Position numbers and translations under genes: made by a program. From the NCBI RefSeq assembly GCF_014656475.1, contig NZ_BNCM01000006.1, positions 1-64,000 on the forward strand: a DNA stretch of 64,000 bases, in the 5' to 3' direction. Source of the stretch: Sinomonas cellulolyticus (GTDB taxonomy: Bacteria > Actinomycetota > Actinomycetes > Actinomycetales > Micrococcaceae). Below the pieces are notes generated by a model. The model did not search any database and was not told where the DNA came from. It saw only the letters and a program-made list of their open reading frames with translations. Position 1 is the stretch's first letter; the number at the start of each line of letters is the position of its first letter. Below are positions 7,996-16,171 of this stretch, piece by piece.

Positions 7996-9564
7996 ATGCG
8001 GTTGCTCCTGCGCGGCGGCACCCTCGTCGACAGCACGGGGATGCGGAAGGCCGATATCGCCGTCGAACGCGAGCTGATCACCGCGATCGGTGAGATCGCC
8101 CCCGAACCCGGCGACGAGGTCCTCGACTGCGCGGGGCGGTACGTGCTGCCCGGATTCATCGATGCCCACTCGCACGCCGACGGCCTACTCGAGGACGAGG
8201 CGGTGCAGCGGGCCCTGCTCAGGCAGGGGGTGACCACCGTGATCGCCGGGCAGGACGGGGTCTCCTATGCCCCGGGGGACGGCGCCTACGCGAGCGACTA
8301 CTTCGCCGCCATCAACGGCCCGCACCCGCGCTACGCAGGCGGCGGCGTGGCCGCCTACCTCGCCGGGGCGGACGGCCGGTCGCGGCTGAACTCCGCCTAC
8401 CTCGTCCCTGCCGGGACGGTGCGCTGGGAGGTCTGCGGGCGCTCGACGGCCCCTGCCGACGAGCAGCAGCGCGCCGCCATGGCCGCCCTCGTCGAGGACG
8501 GCATGCGCGACGGCGCGGTCGGGCTTTCCACCGGGCTCGACTACGCCCCCGGGATCTTCGCCACCACGGACGAGATCGCGGCGCTGTGCGCGCCGGTGGC
8601 CGAGGCCGGCGGCGTCTACGTCACGCACATGCGGGGTGGGTACGAGGCCAACTCCGCCGCGGGGATCGAGGAGATCGCCCGCATCGCGGAGGCCTCCGGC
8701 GCCCGGGTCCACATCTCGCACTTCCACGCCCAGGCGCACATCGTCGCCGCGCAGCTCGAGGCGCTCGCGCGCGCCGGCGTGGACGCCACCTTCGATGCCT
8801 ACCCCTACACGCGCGGCTGCACGCTGCTGGCCATGCCGCTGCTGCCGCCGGACCTCTCGCTGCTGCCCGCGGAGGCCGTCGTCGAGATCATCAGCGACCC
8901 TGCCCAGCGGGACCTCCTGCGCCGCGAGTGGTTCCCTCGCGTGGAGCGCAACGCGAGCCTTGGGCCCGAGTGGCCCTCGATGATCACGCTGGCACACATC
9001 GCCGCCCCCGAGTTCGCCTGGGCGCACGGCCTCACCCTCGAGGCTGCCGCCGCCCGGAACGGCTGCGATCCCATCGACTTCGCCCTGGACGTGCTGGCCG
9101 CCTCCCGCCTGGAGGTCAACGCCATCATGGCCGTGCGGCACGAGCGGCCGACCTCCGAGCTCGCGGCCATCTTCTCCAGCCCCGGCCACATCGGCGGCTC
9201 CGACGGCATCTTCGTCGGCGCCCATCCACATCCCCGGGCCCGCGGGACCTTCGCGCGCTACCTGCGCGAGTTCGTGCGGGAGACACCGACGTGGTCCTGG
9301 CCCGAGGCGGCCGGTCACCTGTCGGGGGCGCCCGCTGCGCGATTCGCTCTGGGCCGCCGGGGGAGAGTGGCGCCGGGCTGGGTCGCCGACCTCATCGTCG
9401 TCGACCCCCAGACGGTCGCGGACGCCGCCACCTATGAGGAGCCGCTCGGCGAAGCGGTGGGCATCGACGACGTCCTCGTGGCCGGCCAGCCCGTGCTCGC
9501 GCGCGGCGCGCTCGTTGACGGCGCGCCGGGACGCGGCCTCAGGCGCGAGCAGATCGGAGAATAG
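7996..9564 (+). CDS. N-acyl-D-amino acid deacylase-like amidohydrolase
   Basis: 522 residues, amidohydrolase superfamily (D-aminoacylase branch). The first metal motif is FIDAHSHAD (about residues 55-63), followed by THMRGG near 220, HISHFHAQ near 245 and a GGSDGIF aspartate motif near 405. These are the D-aminoacylase zinc ligands. In this operon I infer deacetylation of N-acetyl-D-glucosaminate, whose C2 has the D configuration, to give the substrate of the PLP enzyme. An ordinary D-aminoacylase is the alternative. AAAGGG ribosome site upstream. Confidence 0.82.
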   Translation: MRLLLRGGTLVDSTGMRKADIAVERELITAIGEIAPEPGDEVLDCAGRYVLPGFIDAHSHADGLLEDEAVQRALLRQGVTTVIAGQDGVSYAPGDGAYASDYFAAINGPHPRYAGGGVAAYLAGADGRSRLNSAYLVPAGTVRWEVCGRSTAPADEQQRAAMAALVEDGMRDGAVGLSTGLDYAPGIFATTDEIAALCAPVAEAGGVYVTHMRGGYEANSAAGIEEIARIAEASGARVHISHFHAQAHIVAAQLEALARAGVDATFDAYPYTRGCTLLAMPLLPPDLSLLPAEAVVEIISDPAQRDLLRREWFPRVERNASLGPEWPSMITLAHIAAPEFAWAHGLTLEAAAARNGCDPIDFALDVLAASRLEVNAIMAVRHERPTSELAAIFSSPGHIGGSDGIFVGAHPHPRARGTFARYLREFVRETPTWSWPEAAGHLSGAPAARFALGRRGRVAPGWVADLIVVDPQTVADAATYEEPLGEAVGIDDVLVAGQPVLARGALVDGAPGRGLRREQIGE

Positions 9565-9570
9565 GGAGTC

Positions 9571-10503
9571 ATGCTGTACACCTCGAACCCACGCCTGATC
9601 ACCGTCGGGGAAACGATGATGATGGTGACTCCCGCCCATGCGGAGTCCCTCGCGACGGCCGACGACGTGCGCCTCCACCCGGGCGGCGCCGAGTCCAACG
9701 TCGCCTGCCACACCGCTTATTTGGGGGTGCATTCGGCCTGGGTCAGCGCCGTCGGCGACGACGTCTTGGGACGCCGGATCGTCCGGTCCATTGAGGAGCG
9801 TGGCGTCGACACGCGCTGGGTCACCTCTGACCCGGGGGCGCCCACCGGGGTGTACTTCAAGGACCCCGGCCACGGCGTCCTGTACTACCGGCGGGGGTCG
9901 GCGGCGTCCCGGATGAGCCCTGACACCCTTGCGGGTGTCCCGCTCGAGGATGCGGAGGTGGTGCACCTCTCGGGCATTACCCCGGCGCTGTCCGCGACCT
10001 GCGCGGCGCTGGTCGACGCCGCGATCGAGCGCGTGGCTGCCAGCAGGGCGAGGCTGAGCTTCGACGTCAACTACCGGCCTTCCCTCTGGCCCGACGGCGA
10101 GGCCGCACCCGTGCTGCGCGAGCTGGCCGACCGGGCCGACGTCGTCTTCGTGGGCCTCGATGAGGCGCAGGCCCTGTGGGGCTGCACGACGCCGGAGGAC
10201 GTGCGGGCCCTCCTGCCGGGGCCCGGCAGGGTCGTGGTCAAGGACGGCGACGTCGGGGCCACCGAGCTGGGCAGGGACGGGACCGTGTTCGAGCCGGCGA
10301 TCCCGACCGAGGTCCTGGAGGCGGTCGGCGCCGGCGACGCGTTCGCCGCGGGGTACCTTGCAGCCGACCTGAACGGCGCGGGCGCCTCCGGTCGGCTCCG
10401 CGCCGGGCATGAACGGGCGCGGCTGGTCCTGCTCTCGATGAGCGACTTCGTCGCAGATCCTCCCGCTGCCGCCGCGGCAGCGCTCACGCAGTCCACCGAT
10501 TGA
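9571..10503 (+). CDS. kdgK: PfkB-family sugar kinase, probable 2-keto-3-deoxygluconate kinase
   Basis: 310 residues. Ribokinase/PfkB fold: an N-terminal GGAESNVACHTAYLG sugar-binding segment, FDVNYRPSLW in the middle and the C-terminal anion-hole/catalytic motif GAGDAFAAGYLA. The N(Y/F)RPxLW pattern is typical of KDG kinases. It lies directly upstream of a KDPG aldolase gene, supporting phosphorylation of KDG to KDPG. GGGAG ribosome site 4 nt before the ATG; 6-nt gap after the deacylase gene. Confidence 0.85.
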   Translation: MLYTSNPRLITVGETMMMVTPAHAESLATADDVRLHPGGAESNVACHTAYLGVHSAWVSAVGDDVLGRRIVRSIEERGVDTRWVTSDPGAPTGVYFKDPGHGVLYYRRGSAASRMSPDTLAGVPLEDAEVVHLSGITPALSATCAALVDAAIERVAASRARLSFDVNYRPSLWPDGEAAPVLRELADRADVVFVGLDEAQALWGCTTPEDVRALLPGPGRVVVKDGDVGATELGRDGTVFEPAIPTEVLEAVGAGDAFAAGYLAADLNGAGASGRLRAGHERARLVLLSMSDFVADPPAAAAAALTQSTD

Positions 10504-10515
10504 AAGGACCGACCC

Positions 10516-11151
10516 TTGGCGATGATCGACAACTCTGAGTTCAGCAGCATCTTCGGCGGGGCGCCGCTCATGGCGATCCTCCGCGGCATCGGGGTGGAGA
10601 GGAGCCTCGCTGTCTCGACCACTGCCTGGGACCTGGGCATCGACGTGGTCGAGCTGCCCATCCAGACCCCCGACGACGTCGAGGCCCTGCGCGTCGTCGC
10701 CGCGGCTGGGCGCGAGAAGGGCAAGGTCGTGGGTGCGGGCACCGTCGTCACGGCAGAGCATGTGCAGCAGGCGATCGACGCCGGCGCCCACTTCACCGTG
10801 AGTCCGGGGTTCGACGTCGAGGTTGTCCGTGCCTCCGCGGAGGCCGGGCTCCTGCCGCTGCCCGGCGTGGCGACGCCGAGCGAAGTCCAGATCGCGCTCA
10901 AGGAAGGCCTGACTTGGCTCAAGGCCTTCCCCGCCTCCGTGCTGGGCACCGAGTGGATCAAGGCGATGAAGGGCCCCTTCCCCGCGGCGAAGTTCGTCAC
11001 TACCGGTGGAATGCACGCCGGGAATGCGGCCGATTTCCTCGCCGCCGGCGCGAAGGTCGTCGCGGTAGGATCCGCCCTCGAGGACCCGAACCAGCTCCCC
11101 AAGCTTGCGGCACTGATGGGGACCTCCGGCCGGCCGGTGGCGGCGGAGTAG
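10516..11151 (+). CDS. eda: 2-keto-3-deoxy-6-phosphogluconate aldolase
   Basis: 211 residues, class I KDPG/KHG aldolase. AILRG at the N-terminus, ELPIQTPD, VGAGTV and SPGFDVEVV are present. The Schiff-base lysine lies in WLKAFPAS, with TGG phosphate-binding motifs after it. It cleaves KDPG to pyruvate and glyceraldehyde 3-phosphate, completing the route from the imported sugar acid. TTG at 10516 sits 7 nt after AAAGGA; an ATG two codons later is the alternative start. Confidence 0.88.
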   Translation: MAMIDNSEFSSIFGGAPLMAILRGIGVERSLAVSTTAWDLGIDVVELPIQTPDDVEALRVVAAAGREKGKVVGAGTVVTAEHVQQAIDAGAHFTVSPGFDVEVVRASAEAGLLPLPGVATPSEVQIALKEGLTWLKAFPASVLGTEWIKAMKGPFPAAKFVTTGGMHAGNAADFLAAGAKVVAVGSALEDPNQLPKLAALMGTSGRPVAAE

Positions 11152-11153
11152 CG

Positions 11154-11558
11154 GTGGTCTCACGGAGCGACCTGCTGGCGTTCGTGGAGGCGAAGCTGGC
11201 CTATGAGATCGACGTCGTCGCGGCCGCCGAGGCGCAGGCCGACGGTACCGCTCTCATCATCGACACCCGCAGGCGATCATCGTGGGACCAGGGCCACGTT
11301 GCCGGCGCCCTGCACCTGCCCAACGATGATTTCGACGATCGCATTGCGGGTCTGCCGTCCGGCCGAACCCTCGTCGTCTATGGGTGGGGCCCCGGCTGCA
11401 ACGGTGCCACCCACACCGCCCAACGGCTGCTGCTCAAGGGCTTCGACGTCCGCGAGATGATCGGCGGGTACGAATACTGGGTGCGGAACGGGTTCGCGGT
11501 GGAGCGTGCAGACGGAGTGAGGAAGGCGGCGCCGGACCACCTCGTGACCCACGTGTGA
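11154..11558 (+). CDS. Rhodanese-like domain protein
   Basis: 134 residues from a GTG three bases after the eda stop. A single rhodanese domain: LIIDTRRRSSWDQGHVAGALHLP, then an active-site loop beginning with cysteine (GPGCNGATHTAQRL), then the C-terminal GGYEYWVRNGF. It is the last gene of the operon before a strong hairpin. Its role in sugar-acid catabolism is not evident; similar proteins are often co-transcribed with metabolic genes. Sulfurtransferase activity is plausible because the cysteine is kept. Confidence 0.82.
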   Translation: MVSRSDLLAFVEAKLAYEIDVVAAAEAQADGTALIIDTRRRSSWDQGHVAGALHLPNDDFDDRIAGLPSGRTLVVYGWGPGCNGATHTAQRLLLKGFDVREMIGGYEYWVRNGFAVERADGVRKAAPDHLVTHV

Positions 11559-11577
11559 GGGGTCCAGCCGGTACAGG

Positions 11578-11622
11578 GCAGAAACCCCGGCAGGCCTTGG
11601 CTCACCGGGGTTCCCCTGCCGT
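11578..11622. terminator. Hairpin terminator between converging genes
   Basis: Imperfect inverted repeat with AACCCCGG (about 11584-11591) pairing with CCGGGGTT (11606-11613), extended by GGCAG and CTGCC outside. It lies between the + strand glucosaminate-type operon and the - strand lipoprotein gene, so it could serve both. Confidence 0.6.
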
Positions 11623-11626
11623 GGTT

Positions 11627-12109
11627 CTAGCTCTTCTTCAGCTTGACCGTCGTAGTTGTTCCCAGGGCGGAGACCTTGTAGCTAATGGCCCCACCCTCGT
11701 ACGTGAAATCCTTCGTGGCATCGGAGGAGGCGAGAAGCGCGGAACGGGTCGCTTCGACATCGCGCGTCGAGGTCCACGCGTTGGGTTCTCTGGCGTCCGT
11801 CGGCGCCTTGTACGTGCCGACCCAATAGGTCGAGGTCGTGTTGCCGCCGTCGGAGACCCACTCGATCGTCATCTTGTCACCGGTGATAGTGGCCTGCTGA
11901 TAGGACGTCTTATTGGCGAAATCTTCCTGCTTCCAAGAACCGCTCAAAACGGGAGGCTTCGGCGCTTCTTGTGAGGGCTGGGGGCTGGCAGTGGCGGCAG
12001 TGCTGTTTGCGGTCGTACCGCTGCATCCGGTTAGGGCGAGGATGGCGGCAAGCGCAACAGGAGCAATATTTGTCTTCACTATCGCATTCTCGCGTGCGAA
12101 TGACCTCAT
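11627..12109 (-). CDS. Small secreted lipoprotein, unknown function
   Basis: 160 residues. A hydrophobic signal segment ends in a lipobox, LALTGCSG (Cys near residue 29), followed by a Ser/Thr/Pro/Gln-rich linker. The mature domain is polar, with a GSWKQEDFANK start and repeated beta-strand-like pattern (GDKMTIEWVSDGG, AISYKVSALG). No family is recognised. It has its own upstream region and is separated from both neighbouring operons, so it is probably a single-gene unit. The start could also be the internal methionine/valine-rich segment before the signal. Confidence 0.75.
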   Translation of the reverse strand: MRSFARENAIVKTNIAPVALAAILALTGCSGTTANSTAATASPQPSQEAPKPPVLSGSWKQEDFANKTSYQQATITGDKMTIEWVSDGGNTTSTYWVGTYKAPTDAREPNAWTSTRDVEATRSALLASSDATKDFTYEGGAISYKVSALGTTTTVKLKKS

Positions 12110-12413
12110 TTAACCCAGTTCCCGCACTGCGTTGATGTGAATAGCGTCACGCCACCACCCTTGGCCGCCGCCGCCACTCAGCGGCGAGCGCAACGGGCAA
12201 GATGAGTGGCAACGGCGGCTGGCCAGCGGTCGTTCGCTCACGGCTGGTTACGAGGGGCCGCCGTGCGATGCGTCCGGCTCCAGCGTGTCCCGGATCTGCA
12301 GGGCGAACCGTAGCTGCGCGCGAAAGAACTCATTCGGCTGATCGGCGCGGCGGAGCCGATTGCTGGTTGCCTCCAACCGGTCACGATCTTGAGGGCCAGC
12401 AGGGCCTGAAGCC
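12110..12413. other. Intergenic region with possible short coding scrap
   Basis: About 300 bp between the lipoprotein start and the mhpA stop. On the minus strand a 40-50 codon frame ending with TAA at 12248-12250 reads ADQPNEFFRAQLRFALQIRD, which looks protein-like but has no clear start and no family I recognise. It may be the 3' end of a lost gene. Nothing else was seen. Confidence 0.35.
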
Positions 12414-14129
12414 TCAGCCGACGGGTGCAGCTTCGGGGGCCTCGCCGGCTAGGCCAGCGAGACTGGTCGCCTCTGGCCCTCGGGCGAGGTCGGCTGCTGC
12501 CGGCCGAATGACGCGGGCTGCGGCGAGGACCTTCTGCAGGGTCTCGTCGAGCTCTTGAGCCAGACATTCGGCTGCAATCACATGATCGGGTCTGACCACA
12601 AGCGCGGAGAACGGCCGAACATCGAACCAGCGCTTCACCTCCCCTGCAGGGTCACCGACGACGGTGACACCGGCGGCCGCGTGCGAAGTCGCCCAAGGGA
12701 GCTGCGCAGCGGGCACGACGTGCACGAGCGTGGCGCCGAGGACAGGCAGCAGCTCGGCGGTGGAGCAGGAGATGAGCGCGGCCGGGTCGTTGTTCCACAC
12801 GATGACGCGCCAGTCGGTACCGGTCGCGTCGTCGAGCAGCTTCTCGGCACCGTCCGCAGTGCGCACCACCGGCTGTGGGAACAGTGTGCCGACCGAGAGG
12901 GGAGAGTCGGCGGTGACCGGCACCGATTTCGAGTGCGGGAGCGACGAGGGCACGACGACGCCGCGTTCGTACTGCGGCATCGGCTTGAAGCCCTGCGACG
13001 AGACCTTTGCCTTGAGCTTCGGCAGCTTGGAGATCACTGCGGCGCTGAGGTCGCGCGCGGCCGAGGCCAGGCGGCTCTGGTTCGTCATCAGCCGGGACAT
13101 GTTCAGGGACAGGCCGATCATGGCCGCGACATGGTCCCGGCGCTCCTGGTCGTAGGTGTCCAGAAGTGTGGCCTCCGCACGGCCGTCGACCACGGCGGCG
13201 AGCTTCCATCCGAGATTGACCGCGTCCCGGATGCCGGAGTTCCAGCCCTGGCCGGCGACGACGGGCATGACGTGGGCGGCGTCACCGGCCAGCAGCACTC
13301 GACCCTTCCGGAAGGTTCCCGCGATCCGGGCGTTGAAGGTGTAGACCCTTCGCCGAATGATGTCCAGAGAGCTCGGATCGGAGACGTGTTCGGCGAGCAT
13401 CTCGTGGACGAAGGCATCCGTTTCCGCACGGTCTTCCTCGCCCGGGAGGACATTGAACTCCCAGCGGCGGATGCCGTGCGGGAGCGAGAGCGTGGCCCAC
13501 CCGCGCTTCGGGTCGCCACCGAAGACGGCGTGGGGCGTCCCGATCGGGTCGTTCGCGACGTCGATGACCAGGCCCGGGGTCTTGCGGGTCTCTCCCTCGA
13601 AGGTGATGCCGAGCGCTTTTCGCGTGCCTGAGCTCCCGCCGTCGGCCGCCACCACCCATTTCGCGCGCACCGCGCTCTCCTGGCCGCCGGGCGTGGAGTA
13701 CTGCACGGTCACGCCTGCGCCGTCCTGCCTCACCTCCGTCATCCGGGTCTCGAACTGGACCCGGACGTTGGCGAAGCGGTCCAGGCCGTCGAGCAGCACC
13801 CGGTCGACGAGAGGCTGGACGAAGCCGTTCCGTCTCGGCCAGCCGAAGACCCGGGTTGTCGGGTCGATGACACCGATGACCTTTCCCCGTCCATTGACCA
13901 TGCGGATCTGCTGGTCGGGCACCGTGTGCGGCAGCACCTTCTCGACCAGGCCGATGCCCTGCATGACCCGCATGGCCTCGTCGTCGATGCCCACCGCTCG
14001 CGGGTAGTCGATCAATTCGCGGCCCGCCTCGAGCACGACGACGTCGATCCCACGCAGCCCGAGCAGGTTGGCCAGAGTCAGGCCGACAGGGCCCGCCCCG
14101 ATGATCACGACGTCGGTGTCGTAGCCCAT
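12414..14129 (-). CDS. mhpA: 3-(3-hydroxyphenyl)propionate hydroxylase (FAD monooxygenase)
   Basis: 571 residues, group A flavoprotein hydroxylase. It has VVIIGAGPVGLTLANLLG at the N-terminus, IDYPRAVGIDDEA, FGWPRRNGFVQP, VVAADGGSSGTRK and the FAD motif VLLAGDAAHVMPVVAGQGWNSGIRDAVNL. These match MhpA-type enzymes, which ortho-hydroxylate 3-hydroxyphenylpropionate to the 2,3-dihydroxy compound. It is the last gene of the mhp operon; its ATG overlaps the aldolase gene by 25 nt. The C-terminal thioredoxin-like tail gives the long size. Confidence 0.88.
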   Translation of the reverse strand: MGYDTDVVIIGAGPVGLTLANLLGLRGIDVVVLEAGRELIDYPRAVGIDDEAMRVMQGIGLVEKVLPHTVPDQQIRMVNGRGKVIGVIDPTTRVFGWPRRNGFVQPLVDRVLLDGLDRFANVRVQFETRMTEVRQDGAGVTVQYSTPGGQESAVRAKWVVAADGGSSGTRKALGITFEGETRKTPGLVIDVANDPIGTPHAVFGGDPKRGWATLSLPHGIRRWEFNVLPGEEDRAETDAFVHEMLAEHVSDPSSLDIIRRRVYTFNARIAGTFRKGRVLLAGDAAHVMPVVAGQGWNSGIRDAVNLGWKLAAVVDGRAEATLLDTYDQERRDHVAAMIGLSLNMSRLMTNQSRLASAARDLSAAVISKLPKLKAKVSSQGFKPMPQYERGVVVPSSLPHSKSVPVTADSPLSVGTLFPQPVVRTADGAEKLLDDATGTDWRVIVWNNDPAALISCSTAELLPVLGATLVHVVPAAQLPWATSHAAAGVTVVGDPAGEVKRWFDVRPFSALVVRPDHVIAAECLAQELDETLQKVLAAARVIRPAAADLARGPEATSLAGLAGEAPEAAPVG

Positions 14130-14887
14130 TGTTCGCTCCTTAGCGCCTTGATGGCAGACCGTGCCATGGTGTTCAGAAATACGAGGTCGATGCCGAGGCC
14201 GACGTAGTCGACCAGCCCGTCGTCGAGGAGTTCCCTCGCATACTCCGCGGAGGCGCAGTAGATTCCGAGGGTGAGGCCGGCGAGGCGCGCCTTCGCGGAC
14301 AGTTCGATGATGGCGTCGCGCACCGGACCGTCGGCCCAGTCGCCGCGGCCGGGAAGTCCGTAGCTCACGGCGAGGTCCGCTGGCCCGATGTACACCGAGT
14401 CGATTCCCTCGACCGCGAAGATCGCGTCGGCATTCTCGAGTCCTGCGCGTGTCTCGATCTGGACCACCGCCGAGACGGCGCGGTTGCCGGCTGCTGTGTA
14501 GTCGTGTCCCGGGTAGAGGGCGGGGCGGGAGGGGCCGAGGCTGCGGCTGCCCAGTGGTGGGTATTTCGTGGCGGCGACCAGCCGGGAAGCTTGTTCCGCC
14601 GTCTCCACCGTGGGTGCGATGATGCCGCGTGCACCGGAGTCCAGGAGCCTTAGGATCGTCGCGGCCTCGATGGCGCCGACCCGGGCGTAGGCGTACTCGC
14701 TCTGCTCGCGGGGAATCGCGCGAAGCATTCGGCACGCGTCGTCGAGTCCGATCTCGCCGTGCTGCAGGTCCACGATCACGCCGTTGTAGCCGGACGCCAG
14801 CACGAATTCGGCGACGGCCTGCGAGGCGAGCGCCTGATGCAGCAGCGCAGGGGGGTGCGGCCCCGATGTCAGGCCAGCCTGCTTCAC
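14105..14887 (-). CDS. HpcH/HpaI-family aldolase
   Basis: 260 residues, class II pyruvate aldolase. ASGYNGVIVDLQHGEIG carries the catalytic histidine; ARGIIAPTVETAEQA, VQIETRAGLENADAI and YIGPADLAVSYG carry the metal-binding glutamate and aspartate. In this operon it takes the place of MhpE: cleavage of 4-hydroxy-2-oxovalerate, or a related acid, to pyruvate and an aldehyde. GTG start at 14887 overlaps the upstream stop as GTGA, which fixes the start. No acetaldehyde dehydrogenase gene (MhpF) lies in the operon. Confidence 0.85.
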   Translation of the reverse strand: MKQAGLTSGPHPPALLHQALASQAVAEFVLASGYNGVIVDLQHGEIGLDDACRMLRAIPREQSEYAYARVGAIEAATILRLLDSGARGIIAPTVETAEQASRLVAATKYPPLGSRSLGPSRPALYPGHDYTAAGNRAVSAVVQIETRAGLENADAIFAVEGIDSVYIGPADLAVSYGLPGRGDWADGPVRDAIIELSAKARLAGLTLGIYCASAEYARELLDDGLVDYVGLGIDLVFLNTMARSAIKALRSEQWATTPTS

Positions 14888-15357
14888 CGTGGCCCCGCGT
14901 TTGAGGCGTCGGCGAGGCGCTTCGCGTGCGCTGCCGCGTTCGCGCCTCCGAAGACCGGGACGATCTCGCGACGCGCGAAGCACCACCCGCCGTCGACCTT
15001 GCGGTACTGCTCGCGGAACTCGCCGACGCTCGCGGGCTTGAGCACGTCCTCGGCGGCATCGCGGAAGGTCAGGTACGCGACGGTGCCGGTGAGAATCCCG
15101 TCCTCCCAGGCCAGACGGATCCCGCCGATGAAGTGCCGTCCGACGACGTCGGTCTGCTGGGCACGCTTTGCTCCCCAGGCCCTGATCGCCTCGCGGCCGT
15201 TCATGGTGCCCAGCGGTCCTTCGGTGACGGCGTCCTCGGCGTAGAGCTCCCAGGTGGTGTCGGCCTGGTTGTGGTCGAGGCGGTAGAGCAGTTCGGAGAT
15301 GAGTTGCTCGATCTCGATTCGGGTCTCGATGTCGACGCCGTATGTTCTCTCTGTCAT
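14884..15357 (-). CDS. SnoaL-like / NTF2-fold protein
   Basis: 157 residues. The helical start IEQLISELLYRLDHNQADTTWELYAEDAVTEGPLG and the WCFARREIVPVFG end are typical of SnoaL_4-type proteins, which adopt a cone-shaped alpha+beta barrel. Members act as small isomerases, cyclases or dehydratases, and some are ring-hydroxylase beta-subunit relatives. Sitting between hydratase and aldolase genes it might isomerise a ring-cleavage intermediate, but no specific function can be assigned. Confidence 0.75.
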   Translation of the reverse strand: MTERTYGVDIETRIEIEQLISELLYRLDHNQADTTWELYAEDAVTEGPLGTMNGREAIRAWGAKRAQQTDVVGRHFIGGIRLAWEDGILTGTVAYLTFRDAAEDVLKPASVGEFREQYRKVDGGWCFARREIVPVFGGANAAAHAKRLADASNAGPR

Positions 15358-15367
15358 CGGTGTGTCC

Positions 15368-16171
15368 TTAGCTGTTCGAGTCGAGGGTCGCGGTCACGCG
15401 GCCCAGTCCTGTGATGGTGGCGATGCACTCGACGTCGGCTGGCCACGGCTCGATGTAGCCGATCGAGCCGGAGAGCAGCAGCTCGCCGGCGCGCAGAGGC
15501 TGGCCGATCCGCAGTGCGGTCTCGGCGAGCCACTTGACCGCGTTGATCGGATCGCCGAGCACGTTGCTGCCGATCCCGCGGGTGATCTCGAGGCCCTCGG
15601 CGGTGGTGATGACCATCTCCGCAGCGGTCAGGTCGACCTCACCGTAGGCGTGTCGCTCCTCGCCGAGCACCAGCCCCCCGCACCCGGCGTTGTCGGCGAT
15701 GGTGTCCACGATCGCGCCGACGTTGCCGGGGAAGCGGAAGTCGACGATCTCGAACGCCGGGGTGATGTAGTCGATCGATTCCCTGATGGCCTCGAGCCGG
15801 GGGTCGAGGATGTCCTCCTTCAAGGCGAATGCGACTTCGGCCTCGATGCGCAGGAAGTTGAAGCGCGACTGGGCCAGTCTGGCGCCCGAGGGGAACACCA
15901 TGTCGTCGTGGATGATCCCGTAGTCCGGCTCGAAGACGCCGACGCGCTGCTGGACGAGCGGGTTGGTGAGCCCGACCTTGCGGCCTGCGCGCTTCACGCC
16001 GAGTTCGGCCTCGCGACGGGCGGCGACGATCTCGGAGATACGGTAGGCGGACTCGAGGTCGTGGTCGGGCAGGCGGGGGCTGACGTGGTCGATCGTGTAC
16101 GTCCCGCGGCGGGCGAGGTAGATCTCGTCGGCGATCTCCTCGATGGTCTGCTCGCTCGCTGTGCTCGTCAC
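15368..16171 (-). CDS. mhpD: 2-keto-4-pentenoate hydratase
   Basis: 267 residues, FAH-superfamily hydratase (MhpD/TodG type). It shows GRKVGLTNPLVQQRVGV, RIEAEVAFAL (metal-ligand Glu residues), EIVDFRF and VLGDPINAVKWL. It adds water to 2-hydroxypenta-2,4-dienoate to give 4-hydroxy-2-oxovalerate. The GTG start follows GAGGAGGAAAGG and overlaps the upstream hydrolase stop as GTGA, so the start is well supported. Confidence 0.88.
   Translation of the reverse strand: MTSTASEQTIEEIADEIYLARRGTYTIDHVSPRLPDHDLESAYRISEIVAARREAELGVKRAGRKVGLTNPLVQQRVGVFEPDYGIIHDDMVFPSGARLAQSRFNFLRIEAEVAFALKEDILDPRLEAIRESIDYITPAFEIVDFRFPGNVGAIVDTIADNAGCGGLVLGEERHAYGEVDLTAAEMVITTAEGLEITRGIGSNVLGDPINAVKWLAETALRIGQPLRAGELLLSGSIGYIEPWPADVECIATITGLGRVTATLDSNS

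Noticed and set aside
6090..11163. Very long minus-strand open frames opposite the sugar-acid operon
   Set aside because: They are antisense shadows of GC-rich genes: low-complexity Arg/Gly/Ala/His-rich translations with no domains, while the + strand frames carry complete motifs and ribosome sites.
12202..12567. Overlapping ORFs on both strands at the mhpA end
   Set aside because: They run through the mhpA 3' end in other frames and show no domain; only a short unassigned scrap remains.
14887..15059. N-terminal extension of the mhpA and aldolase frames
   Set aside because: Upstream codons translate to Arg/Ser/Pro-rich sequence; the true starts are fixed by GTGA overlap and homology.
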